The position numbers and the translations under genes are program-made. The notes below the pieces were generated by a model. The model was not told where the DNA came from. It did no database searches and was given only the letters and a program-made list of their open reading frames with translations. Below, in pieces: positions 9,121 to 19,864 of a stretch of 64,000 nt of DNA. Source of the DNA: Streptomyces sp. NBC_01439 (GTDB lineage Bacteria; Actinomycetota; Actinomycetes; Streptomycetales; Streptomycetaceae); assembly GCF_036227605.1 (NCBI RefSeq), contig NZ_CP109487.1, forward strand, positions 5,106,001 to 5,170,000. Direction: 5' to 3'. Every line of letters begins with the position of its first letter. Position 1 is the stretch's first letter.

Positions 9121-9147
9121 TGTCATGATCGGCGATGACATTTGTCA
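9121..9147 (-). promoter_or_regulatory. Cluster of TGTCA/TGACA half-sites upstream of the exporter operon
   Basis: TGTCAT (9121-9126) and ATGACA (9135-9140) form an inverted repeat with an 8-base spacer. A further TGTCA at 9143-9147 makes a second dyad with TGACA (9136-9140). The cluster lies 44 bases upstream of the ATPase start, where an operator is expected. Binding by the cognate response regulator is my inference. Confidence 0.5.
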
Positions 9148-9180
9148 GGGTGCCCGTGGCCGGAGGCGGGGCAATACGAA

Positions 9181-9211
9181 GAAGGCCCCGATCGCAATGA
9201 TCAGGGCCTTC
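9181..9211. terminator. Hairpin downstream of the second tRNA-Gly(GCC)
   Basis: GAAGGCCC (9181-9188) and GGGCCTTC (9204-9211) pair. An inner GATC/GATC pair extends the stem apart from one mismatch. It sits 9 bases beyond the 3' end of the minus-strand tRNA at 9221-9293, so it most likely ends that transcript. Confidence 0.75.
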
Positions 9212-9220
9212 TACATACAG

Positions 9221-9293
<73 letters not shown>

Positions 9294-9372
9294 ATGCACT
9301 GCATTGCACTGCCGTGAGGCGATGCGTGCATCACTCTACCCGATCCACAATAGTGGTCCGGAAGTGATGCAG

Positions 9373-9444
9373 AGCGGGTGACAGGAATCGCACACTGCGC
9401 CTTCCCTCTGGAAGAGGGATGTTCTGCTACTGAACTACACCCGC
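9373..9444 (-). tRNA. tRNA-Gly (anticodon TCC)
   Basis: A 72-base cloverleaf starting GCGGGTGTAGTTCAG. The anticodon stem is TCCCT/AGGGA with loop CTTCCAG. The 7-bp acceptor stem GCGGGTG/CACCCGC is perfect and the discriminator is T. It reads GGA codons and lies 79 bases upstream of tRNA-Gly(GCC), probably in one tRNA transcript. Confidence 0.95.
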
Positions 9445-9532
9445 ACGACCTCGGAGGCTTTGACCTGCGGCCTGGCCCCTTGGCGTGATCCACACACTAG
9501 CCGACAGATGGGGGTGCATGGCAAATCGACGC

Positions 9533-9850
9533 TCAGTGGGCCTCGTTGTAGGCCTCGTAGATCGCCTTCGGGATGCGCCCGCGCGGGGGCACCTCGAACT
9601 GGTTCGACCGGGCCCAGGCGCGGACGACCGCCGGGTCCGGGGCGACGGCGGTGTGCTTGAAGGCCTTCCCCGAGCGCGACTGACGACGGCCGGCGGCCAC
9701 GAAGGGGGCGAGGCCCTTCCGCAGTTTCTTTGCGTTCGCCGCATTGAGGTCGATCTCGTAGGACTTTCCGTCCAGAGCGAACACGACCGTTTCCGTCGCT
9801 TCTCCGCCATCGATGTCGTCGGAGAACGTGACTACTACGCGCTGCGCCAC
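9533..9850 (-). CDS. lsrL: Lsr2-family nucleoid-associated protein (LsrL-type paralogue)
   Basis: 105 residues. The N-terminal dimerisation domain (MAQRVVVTFSDDIDG, TVVFALDGKSYEIDL) is followed by a C-terminal DNA-binding domain containing VPPRGRIPKAIYEAY. There an RGR loop inserts in the minor groove of AT-rich DNA in Lsr2. Streptomyces encode two such proteins, Lsr2 and LsrL. The position beside purSQL is where I recall LsrL in S. coelicolor, so I assign it there, but the family call itself is firmer than the paralogue call. The role is silencing of AT-rich or foreign DNA and chromosome organisation. It diverges from purS across a 326-base gap. Confidence 0.9.
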   Translation of the reverse strand: MAQRVVVTFSDDIDGGEATETVVFALDGKSYEIDLNAANAKKLRKGLAPFVAAGRRQSRSGKAFKHTAVAPDPAVVRAWARSNQFEVPPRGRIPKAIYEAYNEAH

Positions 9851-10176
9851 GGATATCGGTCCCTTCGTGCGACGTCACCACCTGCTGACGTGCGGTGATG
9901 TCGCCTGTGTGGATGTTTCGGGGCAATGCAACTTTCATCCGGAATCCGGAGTGATTCCTTTGTACCGCGATTCCCATTGCAATGCGAAGCCCAGTTAATT
10001 CTCTCCGCGTGTCCCGCCGCAATGCTGGGCGCATGGTTTTCCGGCGGATTTTGCGAAGCGTTGGTGAAGCCGAAACGCCCCGGTGATCACGGCCCGAGGA
10101 TATCTACCCGCGTAGAAATTTCTGCCGGGTACGCTGATGGAACCGCCTTCGCACCAACCACACACGGGAGTGCCCG
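9851..10176. promoter_or_regulatory. Divergent lsrL/purS intergenic region with a dyad upstream of purS
   Basis: No coding sequence is visible in these 326 bases, which are less GC-rich than the neighbours (several TTT/AAT runs). TCTAC (10103-10107) and GTAGA (10112-10116) form a perfect inverted repeat with a CCGC spacer, 61 bases before the purS start. The sequence TACGCT (10130-10135) is a candidate -10. The dyad is a plausible operator for the pur operon, but no regulator can be named from the sequence. Confidence 0.4.
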
Positions 10177-10422
10177 ATGGCACGCGTCGTAGTCGACGTC
10201 ATGCTCAAGCCGGAGATCCTCGACCCCCAGGGCCAGGCGGTGCAGCGTGCACTGCCGCGCCTGGGATTCGAAGGGATCGCCGACGTCCGCCAGGGGAAGC
10301 GCTTCGAGCTCGAGGTGGAGGGACCGGTCGACCAGGCCGCCCTCGACCGCATCCACAAGATGGCCGAAACGTTCCTCGCCAACACCGTCATCGAAGACTT
10401 CACCGTGAAGGTCGAGGCCTGA
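10177..10422 (+). CDS. purS: FGAM synthase subunit PurS
   Basis: 81 residues starting [20 protein letters not shown], the hallmark of PurS. PurS bridges PurQ and small PurL in the FGAR amidotransferase complex of Gram-positive bacteria, which converts FGAR to FGAM. Its length is normal. It is first in an overlapping operon: purQ starts two bases after its stop and purL overlaps purQ. Confidence 0.97.
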   Translation: MARVVVDVMLKPEILDPQGQAVQRALPRLGFEGIADVRQGKRFELEVEGPVDQAALDRIHKMAETFLANTVIEDFTVKVEA

Positions 10423-10424
10423 CG

Positions 10425-11101
10425 GTGACCACTCGCATCGGAGTCGTCACGTTCCCCGGAACGCTCGACGACCGTGACTCGCTGCGCGCCGTCCGCCTCG
10501 CGGGGGCCGAGCCGGTTTCGCTGTGGCACCGCGACAAGGACCTGCACCAGGTCGACGCGGTCGTCCTCGCGGGCGGCTTCTCCTACGGGGACTACCTGCG
10601 CGCCGGGGCCATCTCCCGCTTCTCGCCGGTGATGGAGACCATCATCGAGCAGGCCAAGGGCGGCATGCCCGTCCTGGGCATCTGCAACGGCTTCCAGGTC
10701 CTCACCGAGGCCCACCTGCTGCCGGGGGCGATGCTCCGGAACAACCACCTGCACTTCATCTGCCGCGACCAGAAGCTGCGGGTGGAGAACGCGGAGACCG
10801 CGTGGACCGGCGACTACACCGCCGGCCAGGAGATCTCCGTACCGCTCAAGAACATGGACGGCCGTTACACCGCCGACGAGCGCACGCTCGACGAACTGGA
10901 GGCCGAAGGCCGAGTGGCCTTCCGCTACCTGGACGGCAACCCGAACGGTTCGCTGCGCGACATCGCAGGCATCACCAATGCCGCGGGCAACATCGTCGGC
11001 CTCATGCCGCACCCCGAGCACGCGGTCGAGCCGCTGATCGGGACGGGCCGCACCGACGGCCTCCCGTTCTTCACCTCGGTCCTGAAGAAGCTGGTCAGCG
11101 C

Positions 11102-11105
<4 letters not shown>
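10425..11105 (+). CDS. purQ: FGAM synthase glutaminase subunit PurQ
   Basis: A GTG start at 10425 lies two bases after purS and gives 226 residues. This is a class I glutamine amidotransferase: [17 protein letters not shown] at the N-terminus, the nucleophile Cys in [17 protein letters not shown], and the His/Glu dyad in [10 protein letters not shown]. It releases ammonia from glutamine for PurL. The longer in-frame reading back to 10137 overlaps purS and is not used. Confidence 0.97.
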
Positions 11106-13351
<2,246 letters not shown>

Positions 13352-13368
13352 TCCCCCGCGACAGCCCT

Positions 13369-13406
13369 GTCGAAGCCCCGCACGGAGTGCCGTGCGGGGC
13401 TTCGAC
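13369..13406 (+). terminator. Strong hairpin terminating purSQL
   Basis: A 17-base arm (13369-13385, GTCGAAGCCCCGCACGG) is perfectly repeated in inverse at 13390-13406 around an AGTG loop. It begins 17 bases after the purL stop codon. No T-run follows. Confidence 0.85.
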
Positions 13407-13493
13407 GTCGGGGCCCGCGGGGAAGCGGCCGTAGCGATTCCGTAGCCCGAGAACCCCTTCTGACCTGCGGGTTCCCGCCCTCATGCTGACGCC

Positions 13494-14762
13494 GTGAGCG
13501 ACATGGTGAAGTACCTGCCGGAAGCCGCGATACCTGACGGAGGCGTGCCCGTCTGGCGCACCGAGGACGCCGAGCGATGGCGGAAGGCGGCCGTCCCGGC
13601 CGTCTTCGGGCCGGTCTTCGGCGCGTGGGCGCTGGTCCTGCCGGTGCTCGTCGCGCTCGTCCTGCTGGGGTGGACCGATTCGCAGGTGCAGGACCCCGGT
13701 ACCTCCTGGGACGGGTACCCGGCCGCCGTCCTGCTGGTCGGCCTGCCCCTCTGGTACCGGATGATCCCGGCCGCGACCGTCCTGGCCGCTCCCGCGCTGG
13801 CCGGGTACACGCTGTTCGAGCTGGCCGCTCTGCCCGAGTCGGACGGTCCGGGCCGGGTCGGGTCCTGGCTGGTCGTCGCCCTGTGCAGCGCGGCCTTCAC
13901 GGGGGCGCTGCTGCGGTTGCGGGCCCGCCGCGCGCAGTGCGCCCTCGCGCTCGCCGCCGCCGGGGACGGCCGCCGGGAACTCCCCGACGAACTGCCCCGG
14001 CGCCACCGCCGCCGCGGCCTGCCGATGACCCTGACCGGCGGCGGGCTCTGCCTCGCCGCGGCGGCCCTCCTGTGGTGGGCCCTGGCCCGGGACCTCGGCG
14101 CGGACCCGGAGCACCCGTACGACGCCACGGGACAACAGGTCCTGGCCCTCCTGCTGCTGGTGCCCGCCACGGCGCTGCTCGGCCGGGGCATCGGCGCCCG
14201 CCGGGCCGCCCGGCGCCTGCACGCCGGACCGCAACCCGCCCTGCGGGTCGGGATCCGGGCCGACTCCCTTACGTACAGCTGGCTGTACGCGGACGTCCGG
14301 GACCGGTCGGGGAAGCCCCTGATCGCCTTCCGCGACCACATCGACAACACCGTCGACCGCGTACGGACCCTGCTCGGCGGATCCGAGGACAAGCTCCGCA
14401 CGGAGCACCACGACATCAACCACTACAGCGAGCCGTTCGAGGCGGTCCTGTACGGCGCGCCCTTCGAGGGCGCGGAGGTCGTCCTGGAGTACGCGGCGTA
14501 CTACGGCAACACCCAGATCACCACCAGCGTGCTGGCCGTACCGCTGCACCCGCGCCGCCGGCACACCCTTCGCCAGTGGCGCGAGTCCGGGCACTCGTAC
14601 GTCCTGAAGGACCGCGAGGAGCGGGCGGCGCGCCGGGCCAAGGCCGCCGCCGGCGGTTCCGTCGGCTCCGGCTGCGGGACTTCCTCCAGCGGCTGCGGCA
14701 GCAGCAGTTGCGGCAGCAGTTGTGGAAGCAGCTGCGGCGGCGGCTGCGGCGGCGGCGACTGA
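13494..14762 (+). CDS. Multi-pass membrane protein with a Cys/Gly/Ser tail
   Basis: A GTG start gives 422 residues. About six hydrophobic segments lie near 32-60, 76-90, 91-112, 121-141, 178-198 and 212-230. They are followed by a soluble region of mixed alpha/beta character ([20 protein letters not shown] and onward). The last 32 residues are almost only Gly, Ser and Cys, with six cysteines spaced 3-7 apart, ending GGGCGGGD. Such Cys-Gly tails are also seen in actinobacterial TIGR04222-type membrane proteins and may bind metal or become modified. I do not recognise the central domain, and the function is unknown. The next gene begins 17 bases downstream, so the two may be co-transcribed. Confidence 0.7.
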   Translation: MSDMVKYLPEAAIPDGGVPVWRTEDAERWRKAAVPAVFGPVFGAWALVLPVLVALVLLGWTDSQVQDPGTSWDGYPAAVLLVGLPLWYRMIPAATVLAAPALAGYTLFELAALPESDGPGRVGSWLVVALCSAAFTGALLRLRARRAQCALALAAAGDGRRELPDELPRRHRRRGLPMTLTGGGLCLAAAALLWWALARDLGADPEHPYDATGQQVLALLLLVPATALLGRGIGARRAARRLHAGPQPALRVGIRADSLTYSWLYADVRDRSGKPLIAFRDHIDNTVDRVRTLLGGSEDKLRTEHHDINHYSEPFEAVLYGAPFEGAEVVLEYAAYYGNTQITTSVLAVPLHPRRRHTLRQWRESGHSYVLKDREERAARRAKAAAGGSVGSGCGTSSSGCGSSSCGSSCGSSCGGGCGGGD

Positions 14763-14779
14763 TCCGGCAGACTCGCCGC

Positions 14780-15568
14780 ATGGCATCCAGGACCCGCACC
14801 CGAACGTACGACCCCGCGAAGATCCGCGCGGCCGTCACCGCACAGTTCGCGCACGTCGTCGGGGCCGTGGCGGACCTCGGACCCGAGCAGCTGGCCCGGC
14901 CCAGCGGGCTCGGGGACTGGACCGTGGCCGAACTCGCAAGGCACATCGCGTGGATCGCCGACTCACTGGCGGGGGTCCTGGCCCGCCCGCCGGCCGCCGT
15001 CGCGGAGCTGTCGGCGGTCGAGTGGTCCTTCGCCACCGCCTCCCTCGCCGGGAAGATCTCCGAAGCGGCCCGGGAGACCCTGACCGGGGCCCCGCTGCCC
15101 GAGCTGTACGACCGGGCGGCCGCCCGGATGGCGCAGGCGCTCGCGGCGAATCCGGGCGACCGCGTGCTGGACCTGTGGATCGGGGACATGACCCTGGCCG
15201 ATTTCCTGGTCACCCGGACCGTGGAACTGGTGGTCCACACCGACGACCTGAACCGGGCCGCCGGACTGGACGTCCCGATCGACCGGCAGGCCCTGGCCGC
15301 CTGCACCCGGCTGCTCGCCGACGCCCTCGCCCTCAAAGCACCGGGCGGCTCCGTCGAGGTCCGCGTCCCGCCCTTCGCGGTGGTCCAGTGCATCGAGGGC
15401 CCGCGGCACACCCGCGGCACCCCGCCGAACGTGGTGGAGACCGACCCGCTGACCTGGATCCGGCTCGCGACCGGCCGTACGGGATGGGCCGCCGCCGTCG
15501 ACGGGGCCCACGTACGGGCCAGTGGCGAGCGGGCCGATCTGTCGGCGCTGCTCCCGCTGATGGGCTGA
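14780..15568 (+). CDS. Maleylpyruvate isomerase / mycothiol-dependent (DinB-fold) family protein with SCP2-like C-terminus
   Basis: 262 residues from the ATG at 14780. The N-terminal four-helix DinB/MDMPI fold is visible as [34 protein letters not shown] and [20 protein letters not shown]. The conserved His residues of the metal site lie in ELARHIAW and VVHTDDL. The C-terminal part ([36 protein letters not shown]) is a short sterol-carrier-like domain. Family members use mycothiol as cofactor for isomerisation, transfer or detoxification, but the substrate here is unknown. It follows the membrane protein by 17 bases and precedes the META lipoprotein by 14. Confidence 0.8.
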   Translation: MASRTRTRTYDPAKIRAAVTAQFAHVVGAVADLGPEQLARPSGLGDWTVAELARHIAWIADSLAGVLARPPAAVAELSAVEWSFATASLAGKISEAARETLTGAPLPELYDRAAARMAQALAANPGDRVLDLWIGDMTLADFLVTRTVELVVHTDDLNRAAGLDVPIDRQALAACTRLLADALALKAPGGSVEVRVPPFAVVQCIEGPRHTRGTPPNVVETDPLTWIRLATGRTGWAAAVDGAHVRASGERADLSALLPLMG

Positions 15569-15582
15569 GGGGAGCGATCACG

Positions 15583-16425
15583 GTGGAACCGTCGCGCCGC
15601 CCGCTCCGTCCCAGGGACATGCCCGGAATCCGGTACGTCCCCGCCTCCACGGCCCTGGCCCTCGCCCTCGCGCTCGCCCTGGCCGGCTGCGGCCGGTCCG
15701 AGGACGGCCGCGGCGTCCGGCTGCCCGATCCCGTGGGTTCCTGGGCCGTCGAGTCCCTGACCACGGGCGGCCGTACCCTGCACGCGCCCGAGTCCGCCCA
15801 CCTCGACATCGGCCGGAACCAGGTCAAGGGCAACTACGGCTGCAACGGCTTCACCGCGCAGGCGGCCTTCGACGGCTCCTCCGCGGTGACCGTGACACCC
15901 GGCGACTCGACCACCATGGCCTGCGCGGACATGGAGTTCGAGACGGCCTTCGCCCATCTGTTCCGGGGCAAGTTGGCGATCGACCGGGGACCCGACCGGC
16001 TCACCCTGAAGACCGCCGACGGGAGCACCATCGCCATGACGTCGGCGCCCGCGGTCACGGACGCCCCGCTCACCACGACCGAGTGGACCGTGGAGTCCCT
16101 GGTCAGCGGCGGGACCGCGGCCTCCCTGCCCACCGAGGCGGCCGGGAAGGCACGGTTCACGATCGCCCCGGACTTCACCGTGAGCGGCATCCTGGGCTGC
16201 AACCGGTTCAGCGCGAAGGCCACCGTGGAGGGCTCCACGATCACCTTCGGGCCGCTGACCTCGACCAAGATGGCCTGCGAGGGAGCGGTGGGCGAGGTCG
16301 AGCGGACACTGACCGAGCTGTTCGGCAGCGGCCCGCTCACCGCGAAGATCGAGGGCCGGACCCTCACCCTCACCGCATCCGACGGCAAGGGCCTGACCGC
16401 GAAGGCGGCCTCCGCCGCCGAGTGA
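15583..16425 (+). CDS. Lipoprotein with two META (HslJ-like) domains
   Basis: The GTG at 15583 is placed 8 bases after AGGGGAG, giving 280 residues. A Leu/Ala signal peptide ends in the lipobox LAGC (Cys36). Two META domains follow: GNYGCNGFTAQA with DSTTMACADMEFE, and GILGCNRFSAKAT with TSTKMACEGAVGEVE. Both carry the paired GCN/MAC cysteines typical of the HslJ fold. It is anchored on the outer face of the membrane. HslJ-type proteins are linked to heat or novobiocin resistance in E. coli, but the actinobacterial role is unknown. It is probably the last gene of a three-gene unit starting at 13494. Confidence 0.85.
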   Translation: MEPSRRPLRPRDMPGIRYVPASTALALALALALAGCGRSEDGRGVRLPDPVGSWAVESLTTGGRTLHAPESAHLDIGRNQVKGNYGCNGFTAQAAFDGSSAVTVTPGDSTTMACADMEFETAFAHLFRGKLAIDRGPDRLTLKTADGSTIAMTSAPAVTDAPLTTTEWTVESLVSGGTAASLPTEAAGKARFTIAPDFTVSGILGCNRFSAKATVEGSTITFGPLTSTKMACEGAVGEVERTLTELFGSGPLTAKIEGRTLTLTASDGKGLTAKAASAAE

Positions 16426-16458
16426 CAGCGGCGGCGGGGGCGGCGGGGGCGGCGGCGG

Positions 16459-17892
16459 TCAGCCCGGGTAGGGCAGCAGCCCGGCGTCCACCTTCTCCCA
16501 GGCCGCCCGCAGCTGCGCCAGCCGGGCCGGCTCCACGGCGGCCCTGTCGGCCTGCTCGCGGACGTCCCCGGCCAGGTTGAACAGTTGGTCCTTGCCCGCC
16601 TTGCCGCGGTAGTACTTCCAGTCCCCGCGGCGCAGCGCCCGCTCGCCCCGAACCCGCCAGAACAGGTCCCGCTCGGCGACCTTCTCACCGCGCAGCAGGT
16701 ACCCGGCCAGGCTCACCCCGTCCAGCGGGTGGGCGGGGTGCGGGCGCGCCCCGGCGACCTCCAACAGCGTCGCCGTCCAGTCCGGGCTGAACACCGGGAC
16801 GTGGCTGACCTGCCCGCCGTCCAGCCGGGCGGGCCAGCGCGCGATGTTGGGCACGCGGATCCCGCCCTCCTGCAGGGAGGCCTTGTTGCCGGACAGCGGC
16901 CAGTTGTACGAGAAGCGCTCGCCGCCGTTGTCGCTGGAGAAGACGACGAGGGTGTCCTCCTCCTGGCCGGAGCGCTTGAGGGCCTTCAGCACCTCGCCGA
17001 TCGAGCGGTCGAGGTCCTCGACCATCTCCTTGTACTTCTCGATCGAGCCACCGTCCTGGTGCCACAGGGCGCGCCCGTCGCCAGCCTTGATCCGGCGGAC
17101 GATCTCGGCGCTCTGCTCGGTGTCCCCGTCGGCGATCCACGGCCAGTGCGGGGTGGTGAAGTTGAGGTTCAGCAGCCACGGCTTGCCGTGGTGGTCGCGC
17201 GAGACGTACTCGCTCGCCCGCTCGGTGATGATCCGGGTGTAGTAGCGCAGGTCCTTGTACTCGGCGTCGCCCTCGTACAGGTCGTACTCACCGCCCAGGC
17301 CCAGCTTGGAGTAGTACTCCAGGGCGCCGCCGAAGTTTCCGAAGAACTCGTCCCAGCCGGACCTGGTCGGGCTGTAGTCGGGCAGGTAGCCCGCGTGCCA
17401 CTTGCCGATCAGCGCGGTGGCGTAGCCGGCGGACTTCAGCAGCGAGGCCAGCGTCGGGTGCGTGGGGTCCAGGCCGACCGACTTGTCGGCGATCGGCTCA
17501 GCCAGCCCGCCCTTCGTCCGGCCCGGGTAGCGCCCGGTGTAGAGGCTGAACCGGGTCGGCGAGCAGGTCGCGGAGCCCGAGTAGGCATCGGTGAACCGGA
17601 CGCCCTGGCGGGCGAGTCGGTCCAGGTTCGGGGTCTTGATGTGCGGGGAGCCGTACGAGGAGAGGTCGGCCCAGCCCAGGTCGTCGCCGAGGACGAACAG
17701 GATGTTCGGCCGGCGGGACGGCCGGGGCCGCCCGGCCCGGAACTCCCGCTCCTGAGGCAGGTTCCGGCCGTCCCCGGCGGCCGGGGCGGCCGCGGCCGGG
17801 GAGGCGCCCAGCCCCACCGCCGCCGCGGCAGCGCTCACACCGACCGCACCGCCGAAGGCGCGCCGGGACAGGTTGGGTTCGTACGAGGTCAC
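16459..17892 (-). CDS. Tat-exported type I sulfatase
   Basis: The GTG at 17892 follows GGAG at 5 bases and is preferred to the ATG 60 bases upstream, giving 477 residues. The N-terminus LSRRAFGGAVGVSAAAAAVG is a twin-arginine signal peptide ending in AAAAPAAG. The sulfatase core shows NILFVLGDDLGWADLSSYG (metal-binding Asp pair), CSPTR (the formylglycine motif CxPxR), GKWHAG (Lys/His), and FSSDNGGERF (metal site). Arylsulfatases hydrolyse sulfate esters and need a formylglycine-generating enzyme, none of which is in this window. Tat export fits a cofactor-modified enzyme folded in the cytoplasm. It diverges from purF. Confidence 0.92.
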   Translation of the reverse strand: MTSYEPNLSRRAFGGAVGVSAAAAAVGLGASPAAAAPAAGDGRNLPQEREFRAGRPRPSRRPNILFVLGDDLGWADLSSYGSPHIKTPNLDRLARQGVRFTDAYSGSATCSPTRFSLYTGRYPGRTKGGLAEPIADKSVGLDPTHPTLASLLKSAGYATALIGKWHAGYLPDYSPTRSGWDEFFGNFGGALEYYSKLGLGGEYDLYEGDAEYKDLRYYTRIITERASEYVSRDHHGKPWLLNLNFTTPHWPWIADGDTEQSAEIVRRIKAGDGRALWHQDGGSIEKYKEMVEDLDRSIGEVLKALKRSGQEEDTLVVFSSDNGGERFSYNWPLSGNKASLQEGGIRVPNIARWPARLDGGQVSHVPVFSPDWTATLLEVAGARPHPAHPLDGVSLAGYLLRGEKVAERDLFWRVRGERALRRGDWKYYRGKAGKDQLFNLAGDVREQADRAAVEPARLAQLRAAWEKVDAGLLPYPG

Positions 17893-18255
17893 AGGTACTC
17901 CAAGGCACGGCCCGACGGCCCGCCCCGGGCGGCGCGGGACGGCGCGCGGCACGGCAGGGCGGGCTTCGGACAGAGGTCAGGAAAAGAAAAGAACGGAAAT
18001 CGGCGTGTGACTACGCAGAACAGCGACAGATGGCGCTCGCGACACGGACAAGGTCCACGTGCCGGCGCTCGACGAGGGTGACGGTACGGTCACCGAGGGG
18101 CTGCATGGGGCGAGAGCCTGTACGAATGCCCATGCGCCTGTCAACAAGGGCATTCCGGATACCGAGACGGAATGGATCGGTCACCCTCTGTGCTGTGACA
18201 TTTCCCGGCCGTCCCCAATTCGGACCAGTGGTCGATCTCGCCTACACTCGGGAGC
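17893..18255. promoter_or_regulatory. Divergent sulfatase/purF control region
   Basis: No coding sequence is seen. Two inverted repeats are present. GGTGAC (18077-18082) pairs with GTCACC (18089-18094) around GGTACG, and GAATGCCC (18124-18131) pairs with GGGCATTC (18148-18155). For purF, TTCGGA (18219-18224), an 18-base gap and TACACT (18243-18248) resemble a housekeeping promoter. Its start point would fall at or next to the GTG at 18256. Promoter strength and which gene each dyad serves are inferred. Confidence 0.45.
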
Positions 18256-19773
18256 GTGCCTCGTGGTGATGGACGACTCAACCACGACCTGCTCCCCGGC
18301 GAAAAGGGCCCCCAGGACGCTTGCGGCGTCTTCGGTGTCTGGGCTCCGGGTGAAGAGGTCGCCAAGCTCACCTACTTCGGACTGTATGCCCTGCAGCACC
18401 GTGGACAAGAGTCCGCGGGAATCGCTGTGAGCAACGGTTCCCAGATCCTCGTCTTCAAGGACATGGGCCTCGTTTCCCAAGTCTTCGACGAAACCTCTCT
18501 CGGCTCGCTCCAAGGTCATATCGCGGTCGGTCACGCCCGCTATTCGACCACCGGGGCCTCCGTCTGGGAGAACGCCCAGCCGACCTTCCGCGCGACCGCC
18601 CACGGCTCCATTGCCCTGGGTCACAACGGCAACCTGGTGAACACCGCCGAGCTTGCCGAGATGGTCGCCGACCTCCCCCGTCAGGACGGCCGTGCCACCC
18701 AGGTGGCGGCCACCAATGACACCGACCTGGTCACCGCCCTGCTCGCCGGTCAGACCGACGACGAGGGCAAGCCCCTGACCATCGAGGAGTCGGCCGCCAA
18801 GGTCCTGCCTCAGGTCAAGGGCGCCTTCTCCCTCGTCTTCATGGACGAGGGGACCCTCTACACCGCCCGTGACCCGCAGGGCATCCGCCCGCTGGTCCTC
18901 GGCCGCCTGGAGCGCGGCTGGGTGGTCGCGAGCGAGACCGCCGCCCTCGACATCTGCGGCGCCAGCTTCGTCCGCGAGGTCGAGCCGGGCGAGCTCATCG
19001 CGATCGACGAGAACGGTCTGCGCACCTCTCGATTCGCGGAAGCGAAGCCCAAGGGCTGTGTCTTCGAGTACGTCTACCTGGCGCGCCCGGACACCGACAT
19101 CGCCGGCCGGAACGTCTACCTCTCGCGTGTCGAGATGGGTCGGCGCCTGGCCAAGGAAGCCCCGGTCGACGCCGATCTGGTGATAGCGACGCCGGAATCC
19201 GGCACGCCCGCCGCCGTCGGATACGCCGAAGCCAGCGGGATCCCGTACGGATCCGGCCTGGTCAAGAACGCCTACGTGGGCCGGACCTTCATCCAGCCCT
19301 CGCAGACGATCCGCCAGCTCGGCATCCGGCTCAAGCTCAACCCCCTCAAGGAAGTCATCCGCGGCAAGCGCCTGGTGGTCGTCGACGACTCGATCGTCCG
19401 CGGCAACACCCAGCGCGCGCTGGTCAAGATGCTCCGCGAGGCCGGTGCGGCGGAGGTCCACATCCGGATCTCCTCGCCGCCGGTGAAGTGGCCGTGCTTC
19501 TTCGGCATCGACTTCGCCACCCGGGCCGAGCTGATCGCCAACGGCATGACGGTCGACGAGATCGCCACTTCCCTGGGTGCGGACTCGCTCTCGTACATTT
19601 CGCTCGACGCGATGGTCGAGGCGACCACCATCCAGAAGCCCAACCTCTGCCGTGCCTGCTTCGACGGCGAGTACCCGATGGAGCTGCCCGACCCGCAGCT
19701 CCTGGGCAAGCAGCTGCTGGAGTCCGAGCTCGCGGGCGGCACGGACGCCGCCGACGCGCTCCGCCGCCCGTAG
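18256..19773 (+). CDS. purF: Amidophosphoribosyltransferase (Fe-S type)
   Basis: PurF makes phosphoribosylamine from PRPP and glutamine, the committed purine step. 505 residues. After a 22-residue propeptide the N-terminal nucleophile Cys23 lies in DACGVFGVW. The glutaminase half continues with LYALQHRGQESAGIAV and GHARYSTTG. The PRTase half has the PRPP loop VVVDDSIVRGNT. Cysteines at about 268 (PKGCVFEY), 414 (PCFFGID), 465 and 468 (NLCRACFDGEYP) match the four [4Fe-4S] ligands of the B. subtilis enzyme, so this is the oxygen-sensitive cluster type with a processed propeptide. The start GTG has only a GGGAG one base away, too close for a normal ribosome site. See the promoter note on possible leaderless translation. 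Confidence 0.97.
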   Translation: MPRGDGRLNHDLLPGEKGPQDACGVFGVWAPGEEVAKLTYFGLYALQHRGQESAGIAVSNGSQILVFKDMGLVSQVFDETSLGSLQGHIAVGHARYSTTGASVWENAQPTFRATAHGSIALGHNGNLVNTAELAEMVADLPRQDGRATQVAATNDTDLVTALLAGQTDDEGKPLTIEESAAKVLPQVKGAFSLVFMDEGTLYTARDPQGIRPLVLGRLERGWVVASETAALDICGASFVREVEPGELIAIDENGLRTSRFAEAKPKGCVFEYVYLARPDTDIAGRNVYLSRVEMGRRLAKEAPVDADLVIATPESGTPAAVGYAEASGIPYGSGLVKNAYVGRTFIQPSQTIRQLGIRLKLNPLKEVIRGKRLVVVDDSIVRGNTQRALVKMLREAGAAEVHIRISSPPVKWPCFFGIDFATRAELIANGMTVDEIATSLGADSLSYISLDAMVEATTIQKPNLCRACFDGEYPMELPDPQLLGKQLLESELAGGTDAADALRRP

Positions 19774-19864
19774 CCCTGGCTGAACCTGCGCCGGGCCCTG
19801 TCTTTGAGGCTTCTCCCAGGGCCCGGCACCACACGCAGTAACGACACGAAAGCTCTCTCCTGTC

